A program made the position numbers and the translations under genes. Below the pieces are notes generated by a model that saw only the letters and a list, made by a program, of their open reading frames with translations, did no database searches and had not been told where the DNA came from. A DNA stretch of 6,202 nt from Kiloniellales bacterium. Lineage in GTDB: Bacteria > Pseudomonadota > Alphaproteobacteria > Kiloniellales > JAKSDN01. This document shows, piece by piece, positions 1 to 6,116 of this stretch (the first letter of the stretch is position 1; each line of letters begins with the position of its first letter). Location: the NCBI GenBank assembly GCA_022360075.1, contig JAKSDN010000995.1, forward strand, positions 1 through 6,202. Direction: 5' to 3'.

Positions 1-276
1 CAGCGCCTTGGCAAGAGCAGGCCGGAAATCGCGCGCCCCCTCGAGCCGCTCGAAAAGTGCGGCAGCCTCGCTGCGCTCCTCCTCGACGAAGGCTCTGATG
101 ATGTCGGTCTTGGACGGGAAGTAGCGGTAGAGCGCGCCGGGACTCATGCCGGCGGCCGCGCAGATCGCGGCCATGCCGGTCTGATGGAATCCCTTCTCGA
201 TGAACAAGGCTTCCGCGGCGCGGAGGATCTCCGCCTTCTTGGCCGTGAAGGCCGCTTCGTCGCGCGTGCGTGCCAT
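1..276 (-). CDS. TetR/AcrR-family transcriptional repressor, N-terminal part (runs off the left edge)
   Basis: The minus strand encodes 92 uninterrupted residues starting MARTRDEAAFTAKKAEILRA; the C-terminus lies outside the window. Residues about 15-60 are a classic TetR DNA-binding domain: a first helix (ILRAAEALFIEKGF), then a helix-turn-helix around residues 34-53 ending in the family signature GALYRYFPSK. The ATG at 274-276 is chosen because GGAG (complement of 284-287) lies 7 bases upstream. By family knowledge the protein is a dimeric cytoplasmic repressor released by a small ligand bound in the C-terminal domain, which is not visible here, so the ligand cannot be guessed. It is divergent from the hydroxylase gene across a 99-bp gap that contains a 22-bp palindrome over its own promoter, so autoregulation and control of the neighbour are likely (inference). 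Confidence 0.93.
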   Translation of the reverse strand, partial: MARTRDEAAFTAKKAEILRAAEALFIEKGFHQTGMAAICAAAGMSPGALYRYFPSKTDIIRAFVEEERSEAAALFERLEGARDFRPALAKAL

Positions 277-327
277 AGCTTCGCTCCGATCTCTTGCCCG
301 GTCCTTGAAGACCGCCGGTCAGATCTC

Positions 328-356
328 AATATAAGAGCGAACGATCACTCTTACAA
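328..356 (-). promoter_or_regulatory. Probable sigma70-type promoter of the tetR gene
   Basis: On the minus strand, TTGTAA (complement of 351-356) is followed by exactly 17 bases and then TATATT (complement of 328-333). These are good -35 and -10 hexamers at ideal spacing. The predicted start of transcription is near 321, giving a leader of about 45 bases with the GGAG ribosome site in it. The operator palindrome occupies the spacer and touches both hexamers, which suits repression by steric exclusion of RNA polymerase. Confidence 0.65.
332..353. promoter_or_regulatory. 22-bp palindromic operator, probable TetR-family binding site
   Basis: The two halves begin and end with TAAGAG and CTCTTA. 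The sequence equals its own reverse complement at 18 of 22 positions (9 of 11 pairs), with mismatches only at pairs 7 and 10. Length, symmetry and location between a tetR gene and its divergent neighbour match known TetR-family operators. It lies inside the spacer of the tetR promoter and 22 bases before the hydroxylase start codon, so one bound dimer could control both directions. Assignment to this particular regulator is inference. Confidence 0.7.
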
Positions 357-357
357 T
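352..357 (+). promoter_or_regulatory. Possible -10 element for the hydroxylase gene
   Basis: TACAAT differs from the consensus TATAAT at one base and would start transcription around 364, just upstream of the ribosome site. No convincing -35 hexamer stands 16-18 bases upstream (the bases there are AT-rich, near ATATAA). Its left part overlaps the palindrome end, so repressor binding would cover it. Confidence 0.35.
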
Positions 358-363
358 AGGCGA

Positions 364-370
364 AAGGCGG
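364..370 (+). promoter_or_regulatory. Ribosome binding site that fixes the hydroxylase start
   Basis: AAGGCGG sits 5 bases before the ATG at 376. This favours that start over the in-frame ATG at 184, which would add 64 non-membrane residues and overlap the divergent repressor gene and the operator. Confidence 0.6.
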
Positions 371-375
371 ATAGC

Positions 376-1218
376 ATGACCGATGGGATAACCGAGGCCC
401 CGCTCATGGTCTTCGAGATCGTCACGGCCCTACTCTTCGTCGTCGGCCTGCCGATCCTGCTCGTCGAGCTGATCGCCCTGTGGCGCAAGCGCCGGCTCGA
501 TTGGCGGCGTGCTTCGGGCATGCTGACGAGCGCCTTCTGTCTCGTCCCCGCGACCCTGATCGAACTGCTTTTCGTCGGCGCGCTTGTCGCCATCTACTTC
601 TGGGTCGCCGGCTTCGCGCCTTGGCCGATCGCGACGACTTGGGTGAGCGCGGCGCTCTGCCTGCTGCTCGTCGACTTCCTCTACTACTGGGAACACCGCC
701 TAGCACATCAGGTCAATGTGCTCTGGGCGCTCTATCACTCCGTCCACCATTCGGCAGACCATTTCGATCAGACCATCGCGCTCAGGGTCAGCTTCGTCGA
801 CTTCTTCGTCTCGCCGCTGATCTACCTGCCGCTGCTGCTCGCGGGATTCGACCCGATTCTGGTGCTGGTCTGCTTCGGCGTCGTGCTCGCCTGGCAGCAG
901 TGGATCCACACCGAGCTGGTCGGCCGTCTGCCGTGGCTCGACCCTTGGCTCAACACGCCCGCCAACCACCGGGTCCATCACGCGCGCAACCCGCAGTACC
1001 TCGACCGCAACTACGGCGGACTCTTGATCGTCTGGGACCGGCTGTTCGGCACCTATGTGCCGGAGGGCGAGGCCGTCGACTACGGTCTCGTCGAGCCGCT
1101 GCGCAGCCGCAACCCGCTCGCGGTCCACTTCCATGTGCTCGTGAAGCTGGTCAGAAAGATCGCGGCGGCACGTTCGGTCGGCGCGGTGGCGAAGACCCTG
1201 CTCGGACGACCAGCGTAA
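376..1218 (+). CDS. Fatty acid hydroxylase / sterol desaturase superfamily membrane di-iron enzyme
   Basis: The 280-residue protein has hydrophobic segments at about 12-34, 53-80, 84-104 and 140-175. It also has the superfamily's histidine clusters: HRLAH (H107, H111), HSVHH (H121, H124, H125), H178 in HTEL, and NHRVHH (H198, H201, H202). In the family these ligate two irons at the cytoplasmic face and use O2 to hydroxylate or desaturate lipid substrates; no cluster is degraded, so an active enzyme is expected. The substrate (sterol, hopanoid, carotenoid, fatty acid or alkylglycerol) cannot be read from the sequence. The start at 376 is supported by AAGGCGG upstream; ATG at 406 is a less likely alternative. 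The gene is divergent from a TetR repressor with a palindrome between them and is convergent with phoD. Confidence 0.88.
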   Translation: MTDGITEAPLMVFEIVTALLFVVGLPILLVELIALWRKRRLDWRRASGMLTSAFCLVPATLIELLFVGALVAIYFWVAGFAPWPIATTWVSAALCLLLVDFLYYWEHRLAHQVNVLWALYHSVHHSADHFDQTIALRVSFVDFFVSPLIYLPLLLAGFDPILVLVCFGVVLAWQQWIHTELVGRLPWLDPWLNTPANHRVHHARNPQYLDRNYGGLLIVWDRLFGTYVPEGEAVDYGLVEPLRSRNPLAVHFHVLVKLVRKIAAARSVGAVAKTLLGRPA

Positions 1219-1238
1219 ACAACAGCGTCGAGCCCTTT

Positions 1239-1264
1239 CCCTTCATGCTGAGTCTGTCGAAGCA
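1239..1264. repeat. Dispersed-repeat-like motif after the hydroxylase gene
   Basis: The stretch contains CTTCATGCTGAG followed by TGTCGAAG. It resembles a short repeat seen between genes in many proteobacterial genomes (recalled form: TTCGACAAGCTCAG with a flanking CATGAAGG). Its ends ATGCT and AGCAT can pair into a short 5-bp stem. It directly abuts the 100-bp inverted-end element. The identification rests on memory of the motif, not on a search, and there is only one copy in this window. Confidence 0.4.
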
Positions 1265-1364
1265 TAATACGGGGACAGTATCCTGTTTTCGTGATCGAGA
1301 ACCCTTCGTCGGCTGAACAATACCCGCGGTTGCCGCAGGAAAATAGTATACTGTCCCCGTATTA
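1265..1364. mobile_element. 100-bp non-autonomous element with 26-bp inverted ends (REPIN/RAYT-like or MITE-like)
   Basis: The left arm 1265-1290 and the reverse complement of the right arm 1339-1364 match at 24 of 26 bases. The outer 17 (TAATACGGGGACAGTAT) are identical. The 48-base interior encodes nothing, but 1323-1339 forms a 7-bp stem with one mismatch and a 3-base loop. I recall the motif GGGGACAGTATACTATTTTC from sequences flanking REP-associated tyrosine transposases (RAYT, IS200-like), which would make this a REPIN: two inverted REP-type units moved by a transposase elsewhere. In the left arm ACAG-N4-CTGT is itself a small hairpin, as in REP units. Alternatively, TA at both extremes would suit a mariner-type MITE. 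No other target duplication is evident. Folding of the whole element may also end transcription from either side. Confidence 0.65.
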
Positions 1365-1378
1365 CAAGCGATGGAAAT

Positions 1379-1406
1379 GCGCCCGGCGCAGCGCGGCGCC
1401 GGGCGC
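1379..1406 (-). terminator. Strong GC hairpin downstream of phoD, probable terminator
   Basis: GCGCCCGGCGC (1379-1389) and GCGCCGGGCGC (1396-1406) are perfect reverse complements: an 11-bp all-GC stem with a 6-base loop, 25 bases past the phoD stop codon. On the minus strand it is followed only by ATTTCC, so the U-tract of a textbook intrinsic terminator is poor. It may terminate weakly, protect the mRNA 3' end, or block transcription coming from the convergent hydroxylase gene. Confidence 0.6.
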
Positions 1407-1430
1407 GGAGTGGAATGCCGAGACTCGCCG

Positions 1431-3008
1431 TCAGGCGATGGCGGGATCGAGGGCCACCGTGTAGAGCGTCTCGCCCTCGAGGTCCTTGAGCTCGACGGTC
1501 ATGACCTCGCTCGCGCCGTCGATCTTGACCTGGCCGTAGAACTGCATGCCCTCGCTGGGCGCCAGGTTTCTGCGGCCGCCCTCGGGCGCCCTCGAGAAGA
1601 CGACCTGCGGGCCGAAGGTGTTGTCCATGTCGTTCGGCCCGAAGGTGCCGGCGTTGAGCGGGCCGGAGACGAACTCCCAGAACGGCGTGAAGTCCTGGAA
1701 CTGGGCCTTGTTCGGGTCGTAGTAATGCGCCGCGGTGTAGTGCACGTCGGCGGTAAACCAGACCACGTTCTCGATCGCGTTGTGCTTGATGAAGGACAGC
1801 AGGTTCGCCATCTCGAGCTCGCGGCCGAGCGCCGGGCCGTCGCCGTTGGCCAGGTTCTCGAAGGCCTTGTCGCCGTCGCGCACCATCATGCCGATCGGCA
1901 TGTCGGAGGCGATCACCTTCCAAGTCGCGTTCGAGGCGAGGAGCTGCTGCTTCAGCCAGCGGATCTGCTGGGCGCCGAGGAAAGTCGTCTCCTCGTTGGC
2001 GACCGGCTGGCGGTTGGCCGTGTTCGGGCCGCGATAGCTGCGCTTGTCGATGAAGAAGACGTCGAGCAGCGGGCCGTAGTGGATCGCGCGGTAGATCCGC
2101 TCGCGGTCCTCGGCGTTCTCCCAGATCGGCATGAACTCGAGGAAGGCGCGCTTGCCCCGGGCCGCGAGCAGGGCGACGCTCTTCTCCTTGTAATCGTCTC
2201 GGTCGAGGATCTCCTGCGGGTACCAGTTGTTGACCGTCTCGTGGTCGTCCCATTGCGAGAACATCGGCACCATCGCGTTGAAGGCCTTCACGTTCTCGTC
2301 CATCATGTTGTACTTGTAGTTGGCGCGGAACTCGGCCAGCGACTCGGCGTTCTTCGCCTTCTCCTCGATCGTCACGTTCTTCCAGACGCCGCCGTCGGGC
2401 AGTTCCTTCTCGGCCTGGATCGGGCCGTCGGCATAGACCGTGTCGCCGGAGTGGATGAAGAAGTCCGGGCTCTCGTTGCGCATCTGAGCGTAGATCTTCA
2501 TCCCGCCCCAGTCGGTATTGATGCCCCAGCCCTGGCCCGCGGTATCGCCCGACCAGACGAAGTTGATGTCGCGCTTGCCGGCCGGTGCGGTGCAGAAATG
2601 CCCGACCACGGGCTCGCTCATCGAGGTCAGGTCGCCGAGGTCCTGGAACTGCACACGGTAGAAGATGTCCTGGCCCGAGGGCAGGCCGGTCAGCCGCATC
2701 TTGGCGGCGAAGTCGCTGCTCTCCAGCGCCGCCGGGCCCATGACCTTGTGCGCGTTGGCGAAGGAGTCGCTGGTCGCGAGCTCGACCACCATGCGGCTCG
2801 GACGGTCCGCGCGCGCCCAGATCACGCCGCCGTCCATCGACACGTCGCCGCTCTGCAGGCCGTGGGTGATCTTGGGACGCATGCTGTCGGCGAGCGCGAT
2901 GTAGGGCCGGGCGATGAGGCCGGTGGTGGCCAGCGCCCCGCCGGCGAGCACGCCTTGCCGCAGCAAACGCCGACGCGTGATTCGAGGCCGCCTGATGATC
3001 TCTCTCAT
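1431..3008 (-). CDS. phoD: Tat-exported PhoD-family alkaline phosphatase / phosphodiesterase
   Basis: The 525-residue protein begins with a twin-arginine signal: TRRRLLRQG at 11-19, a hydrophobic stretch to about 33, and a likely cleavage after ALA at 38-40. Residues about 46-140 look like the PhoD N-terminal beta domain (THGLQSGDVSMDGGVIWARA). The catalytic metallophosphatase domain follows, with WSGDTAG (152-158), HSGDTVY (186-192), WDDHETVNNW (253-262) and FTADVHY (418-424). Known members hydrolyse phosphomonoesters and diesters outside the cytoplasm using calcium and iron. The only cysteine is C139, in the linker before the catalytic domain, so the iron-binding cysteine I recall from Bacillus PhoD appears absent. 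GGAG lies 8 bases before the ATG at 3008; a TTG at 3014 would be only 2 bases from it and is rejected. The upstream Pho-box-like array suggests phosphate control. Confidence 0.9.
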   Translation of the reverse strand: MREIIRRPRITRRRLLRQGVLAGGALATTGLIARPYIALADSMRPKITHGLQSGDVSMDGGVIWARADRPSRMVVELATSDSFANAHKVMGPAALESSDFAAKMRLTGLPSGQDIFYRVQFQDLGDLTSMSEPVVGHFCTAPAGKRDINFVWSGDTAGQGWGINTDWGGMKIYAQMRNESPDFFIHSGDTVYADGPIQAEKELPDGGVWKNVTIEEKAKNAESLAEFRANYKYNMMDENVKAFNAMVPMFSQWDDHETVNNWYPQEILDRDDYKEKSVALLAARGKRAFLEFMPIWENAEDRERIYRAIHYGPLLDVFFIDKRSYRGPNTANRQPVANEETTFLGAQQIRWLKQQLLASNATWKVIASDMPIGMMVRDGDKAFENLANGDGPALGRELEMANLLSFIKHNAIENVVWFTADVHYTAAHYYDPNKAQFQDFTPFWEFVSGPLNAGTFGPNDMDNTFGPQVVFSRAPEGGRRNLAPSEGMQFYGQVKIDGASEVMTVELKDLEGETLYTVALDPAIA

Positions 3009-3016
3009 GACCAATT

Positions 3017-3020
3017 CTCC
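3017..3020 (-). promoter_or_regulatory. Ribosome binding site deciding the phoD start
   Basis: The minus strand reads GGAG here, 8 bases from ATG (3006-3008) and 2 bases from the in-frame TTG (3012-3014). The spacing supports the ATG and a signal peptide beginning MREIIRRP. Confidence 0.6.
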
Positions 3021-3084
3021 AACTGATTTGGTTGGTTCGGGGGATTTTGGTCATTCGTCATTAGTCGGGGCGCCTTGCAAAGCC

Positions 3085-3124
3085 ATGACGCTGCCGTGAC
3101 GGCAGGCTGAAGCTTGGCTGACAG
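3085..3124 (-). promoter_or_regulatory. Pho-box-like array of four heptamers at 11-bp spacing upstream of phoD
   Basis: On the minus strand the heptamers CTGTCAG (3118-3124), GCTTCAG (3107-3113), CCGTCAC (3096-3102) and GCGTCAT (3085-3091) follow one another with exactly 4 bases between each. PhoB is known to bind direct repeats of CTGTCAT with this 11-bp period, two repeats per box. Matches to the heptamer are 6, 3, 5 and 5 of 7. The array ends 76 bases before the phoD start codon, in front of a phosphate-starvation type enzyme. The spacers are GC-rich rather than AT-rich as in E. coli. A possible -10 (TAATGA, complement of 3058-3063) is 21 bases downstream, further than in the classic arrangement. 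A short palindrome CTGCCG-TGA-CGGCAG (3091-3105) overlaps it. Confidence 0.5.
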
Positions 3125-3161
3125 TCGCATGACCTCAGGGGACAAACGCCAACCCAAGGCA

Positions 3162-6047
3162 TCAACGGCGGGCGTCGAGTCTCGGGGCTTCGGTTGTCCT
3201 GACAGCTTTGCCGCCGCGCCGAGGCTCGACGCCCTTGGCCCTGGCCTGCGCGGCCCGCTCGTCCGCACCGAGCGCCTTGAGCAGCGCTGCACGCACGGCA
3301 TTCAGCTTGGCCTTGCTGGTGATCTTGGCGCCGCGCGAACCCTGGACGTAGAAGACATCGACCACGCGCTCGCCGAAGGTCGAGATCTTGGCCGAGCGGA
3401 TCGTCAGGTTCTGCTCGCTGAGCGCCTGGGTCACGCGGAACAGCAGGGCCGGGCGGTCGCGGCCGTTGACCTCCAGCACCGTATGGTCGGCGCTGGCGTT
3501 ATTGTCGATCAGCACGCGCGGCGGGACCTTGAAGACCGAGAGCCGGCTGGGGATCGACGAGCCGGGCCGGGCCAGCACCTCGGCCGGATCGAGGCGGCCG
3601 GTCAAGGTCTTCTCGATGGCGGCGGAAAGCTTGGCGATGCGGCCCGGGCTGTCGAAGGGCTCGCCCTTGACGCCCGTGACGTAGAAGCTGTCGAGCACCA
3701 TGCCGTTGGCCAGGGTGAAGATCTTGGCGCCGTCGATCGAGCCGCCGGCAACGGCGATCGCACCGGCAATCCGGCTGAACAGACCCTTGACGTCGCGGGT
3801 ATAGACCGTGACCTCGGTGACCTCGCGATAGCGGTCGACCCGCGTGTCGACCATGAGCGGCGCGGCGCTGCGCTCGGCCTCGCGGATCAGGCAGGCGTGG
3901 CGCACCAGGGTCTCGTTGTCCGCCGAAAGCCAGTAGGAGGGCGTGCCGCGCTTGAGGTGGGCAGCGATCTCCTTGCGCGTCCAATCGCGCAAGGCGAGCT
4001 TGAGCTTATCCTGCGCGGTACCGATGCGCCGGTCGCGGCGTTCGGCGGTCAGCCCGCCGCTCAGAAGGTCCTCGGTCTTCCAATAGAGCTCGCGCAGCAG
4101 GGCCGCCTTCCAGGCGGTCCAGGTGCCGGGCCCGACGGCGCGAATGTCGGCCACAGTCAGCACGAGCAAGAGCCTGAGGCGCTCCAGCGACTGGACGTTC
4201 TGGGCGAAGTCGCGGATCGTCTTCGGATCCTCCATGTCGCGCGTGAAGGCGGTGTGGCTCATGTCCAGGTGGTGCAGCACAAGCCAGGCGACGCTCTCGG
4301 TCTCCTCTTCGGAGAGGCCGAGGCGCGGACCGAGCTTGTGGGCGATGCGCGCGCCGACTTCGGAGTGGTCGCCGCGCCGGCCCTTGGCGATGTCGTGCAG
4401 CAGCACGGCGAGATAGAGCACCCGGCGCGACAGCACCTTGTGCACCACTTCGCTGGCGATCGGCGCCTCGGTCTTGAGCGCGCCGGTCTCGATCCGGTGC
4501 AGCATGCCGATCGCGAAGATGGTGTGCTCGTCGACCGTGAAGTGGTGATACATGTTGTACTGCATCATCGCGACGACGCGACCGAAGTCGGGCACGAAGC
4601 GGCCGAAGACCCCGGCCTCGTTGAGCCGGCGCAGCGCCGTCTCGGGATCGCGTTTCGCGGTCAGAATGTCGAGGAAGATCCGGTTAGCCTCGGGGTTCTC
4701 GCGCACCGCGGCATCGATCTTCTTCAGGTTCGCGCGGATCCAGCGCAGCGCGTCGGGATGAATATCGAGCGCATGCTCCTGGGCAACCTTGAAGATGCGC
4801 AGCATCTCGACCGGCTTCTCGGAGAAGACGTCGGGACGCGGCACGGTCAAGCGATGGCCCTCGAGCCGAAAGCCCTCGACCCGGCGCCGGCCCATCAGGT
4901 TCGAAAGGCGGAAACGCGGGCGCTGATGGCTGCTCTCGAGCGAGGCGCAGAGGATTCGGGTCAGGTCCCCCACGTCCTTGGCGACCAGGAAGTAGTGCTT
5001 CATCAGCCGCTCGACGTCGAGCAGCCCGGCCCGGTCGCTGTAGCCCATGAGCGGGGCGATCTGCTTCTGCAGATCGAAGGTCAGGCGCTCCTCGGCGCGC
5101 CCGGTCTCGTAGTGCAGATGGCAGCGCAGCGTCCAGAGGAACTCCTGCGCCTTCTCGAAGCGCCGCACCTCGGCGCGCGTGAAGACGCCGCGCTCGACCA
5201 GCATCGCCGGGTCGCTGACGTGATAGAGGTACTTGGCGATCCAGAACAGGGTGTGGAGGTCGCGTAGGCCGCCCTTGCCCTCCTTGATGTTGGGCTCCAG
5301 CGAATAGCGCGAGCCGCCCTGGCGGTGGTGCCGGGTGTCCCGCTCGGCGAGCTTGGCCTCGATGAATTTGGTTTGGCCCTTGGCCTGGACCTCGCGGTCG
5401 AAGCGCTGCCTCAACTCCTCGGCCAGGTAATCGTCGCCCCAGAGATAGCGCTGCTCGAGCAGGGCGGTACGGATGGTCATATCGGCCTTGGCCTGGCGCA
5501 GGCTGTCGCTCACCGAGCGCGCGGCGTGGCCGACCTTGAGGCCCAGGTCCCAGAGCAGGTAGAGCATGGTCTCGATGACCTGCTCGTGCCGGGGCGTCAG
5601 CTTGTAGGGAAAGACAAACAGCAGATCGATGTCGGAGTTGGGCGCAAGCTCGCCTCGCCCGTAGCCGCCGAACGCTACCAACGCCATGGTCTCGCCGGCC
5701 GAGAGATTGCCGAGCGGATAGAGACCATCGGTCGTCACGTCGTAGAGCGCGCGGATCAGCTCGTCCATCAGATAGCAATTGGCGCGCACCACGAGCGTGC
5801 CGGTCGCCCCGGCATCGAAGCGACGCCGCACTTCCGCGCGGCCCGAGGCCAAGGCGGCCTTCAAGGCCTCCAGGATCGGCGCCCGCGCCCGCTCCGGACT
5901 ACCCTCGCGCCCGACGATCGCCGCCAGCGTGGCGCCCAAGGCCGCGCGATCAATGATCGTCGACGCGTCGGTCAGCATCGTCGCCGCAAAGCGTGGCGCC
6001 TCGGGCACCTCCGCCTCGTCGGTTACGGTGAGGCTCGTCGTATCCAT
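3162..6047 (-). CDS. glnD: Bifunctional PII uridylyltransferase / uridylyl-removing enzyme GlnD
   Basis: This cytoplasmic 961-residue enzyme senses glutamine. It adds UMP to PII proteins (GlnB/GlnK) when nitrogen is scarce and removes it when glutamine is high, steering glutamine synthetase and the Ntr response. Domains in order: nucleotidyltransferase with FGGYGRGELAPNSDIDLLF (126-144; catalytic D139 and D141); the GlnD-specific helical region including SLEPNIKEGKGGLRDLH (249-265); an HD hydrolase domain (H508 in VDEHTI, H551-D552 in LLHDIAKG, H561, H592-H593); ACT domain 1 (about 743-815, EVTVYTRDVKGLFSRIAGAI); ACT domain 2 (about 855-928, VLEVNGRDRPALLFRVTQAL). All key residues are present. 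Residues 930-961 form a basic tail encoded partly by an inverted repeat. The start at 6047 lacks a good ribosome site; ATG at 5978 (938 residues) is an alternative. It is separated from phoD by 153 bp. Confidence 0.97.
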   Translation of the reverse strand: MDTTSLTVTDEAEVPEAPRFAATMLTDASTIIDRAALGATLAAIVGREGSPERARAPILEALKAALASGRAEVRRRFDAGATGTLVVRANCYLMDELIRALYDVTTDGLYPLGNLSAGETMALVAFGGYGRGELAPNSDIDLLFVFPYKLTPRHEQVIETMLYLLWDLGLKVGHAARSVSDSLRQAKADMTIRTALLEQRYLWGDDYLAEELRQRFDREVQAKGQTKFIEAKLAERDTRHHRQGGSRYSLEPNIKEGKGGLRDLHTLFWIAKYLYHVSDPAMLVERGVFTRAEVRRFEKAQEFLWTLRCHLHYETGRAEERLTFDLQKQIAPLMGYSDRAGLLDVERLMKHYFLVAKDVGDLTRILCASLESSHQRPRFRLSNLMGRRRVEGFRLEGHRLTVPRPDVFSEKPVEMLRIFKVAQEHALDIHPDALRWIRANLKKIDAAVRENPEANRIFLDILTAKRDPETALRRLNEAGVFGRFVPDFGRVVAMMQYNMYHHFTVDEHTIFAIGMLHRIETGALKTEAPIASEVVHKVLSRRVLYLAVLLHDIAKGRRGDHSEVGARIAHKLGPRLGLSEEETESVAWLVLHHLDMSHTAFTRDMEDPKTIRDFAQNVQSLERLRLLLVLTVADIRAVGPGTWTAWKAALLRELYWKTEDLLSGGLTAERRDRRIGTAQDKLKLALRDWTRKEIAAHLKRGTPSYWLSADNETLVRHACLIREAERSAAPLMVDTRVDRYREVTEVTVYTRDVKGLFSRIAGAIAVAGGSIDGAKIFTLANGMVLDSFYVTGVKGEPFDSPGRIAKLSAAIEKTLTGRLDPAEVLARPGSSIPSRLSVFKVPPRVLIDNNASADHTVLEVNGRDRPALLFRVTQALSEQNLTIRSAKISTFGERVVDVFYVQGSRGAKITSKAKLNAVRAALLKALGADERAAQARAKGVEPRRGGKAVRTTEAPRLDARR
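3170..3234. repeat. 16-bp inverted repeat embedded in the 3' end of glnD
   Basis: GGGCGTCGAGTCTCGG (3170-3185) and CCGAGGCTCGACGCCC (3219-3234) are reverse complements at 15 of 16 positions, separated by 33 bases. On the plus strand the mismatch is a T-G wobble; on the glnD mRNA it is C-A. The stem ends 5 bases before the last base of the glnD stop codon begins, with no U-tract after it, so it is not a textbook terminator but could protect the mRNA end. It encodes part of the basic C-terminal tail (GVEPR and PRLDAR). Confidence 0.7.
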
Positions 6048-6053
6048 GGTCTC

Positions 6054-6059
6054 AATATA
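6054..6059 (-). promoter_or_regulatory. Possible -10 element giving a leaderless glnD transcript
   Basis: The minus strand reads TATATT, then GAGACC and the ATG of glnD. A start about 7 bases after a -10 would fall on or next to the A of the ATG. No -35 resembling TTGACA is found 16-18 bases upstream, and no strong Shine-Dalgarno stands before the ATG (only GAGA, 2 bases away). The ten bases TATATTGAGA also occur at the tetR promoter (complement of 324-333). Confidence 0.35.
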
Positions 6060-6116
6060 GTTCTGCCGGCCAGGCGACCCACTATGGCACGGGCCCTGCG
6101 AGAAGGGAAAACCGCA

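Noticed and set aside
300..313. GGTC-N6-GACC inverted repeat in the tetR leader as a second operator
   Set aside because: The arms are only 4 bp and the centre does not pair; it is expected by chance in this base composition.
184..375. 64-residue N-terminal extension of the hydroxylase from ATG 184
   Set aside because: It overlaps the divergent TetR coding region, the promoter and the operator, and has no membrane or family character; the ATG at 376 has a ribosome site.
480..1316. 278-codon frame overlapping the hydroxylase
   Set aside because: It is an alternative frame rich in A, R and P; the frame at 376-1218 carries the conserved histidine clusters.
1219..1430. CRISPR-like array
   Set aside because: The repeats are inverted, not direct, with only two arms and no regular spacers.
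1371..3026. 551-codon open frame on the plus strand opposite phoD
   Set aside because: Its product is rich in E, V, H, R and L without domains, as expected from the antisense of a GC-biased gene; phoD on the minus strand has clear motifs over the full length.
1243..3054. 603-codon minus-strand frame overlapping phoD
   Set aside because: It is a frame-shifted reading of phoD with an Arg/Gly/Pro-rich product and no motifs.
3091..3105. CTGCCG-TGA-CGGCAG hairpin as a glnD terminator
   Set aside because: The stem is only 6 bp, no T-run follows on the minus strand, and it lies within the Pho-box-like array.
3114..5267. 717-codon open frame on the plus strand opposite glnD
   Set aside because: It is an antisense shadow: low-complexity composition with no recognisable domain, while glnD is intact in the opposite strand.
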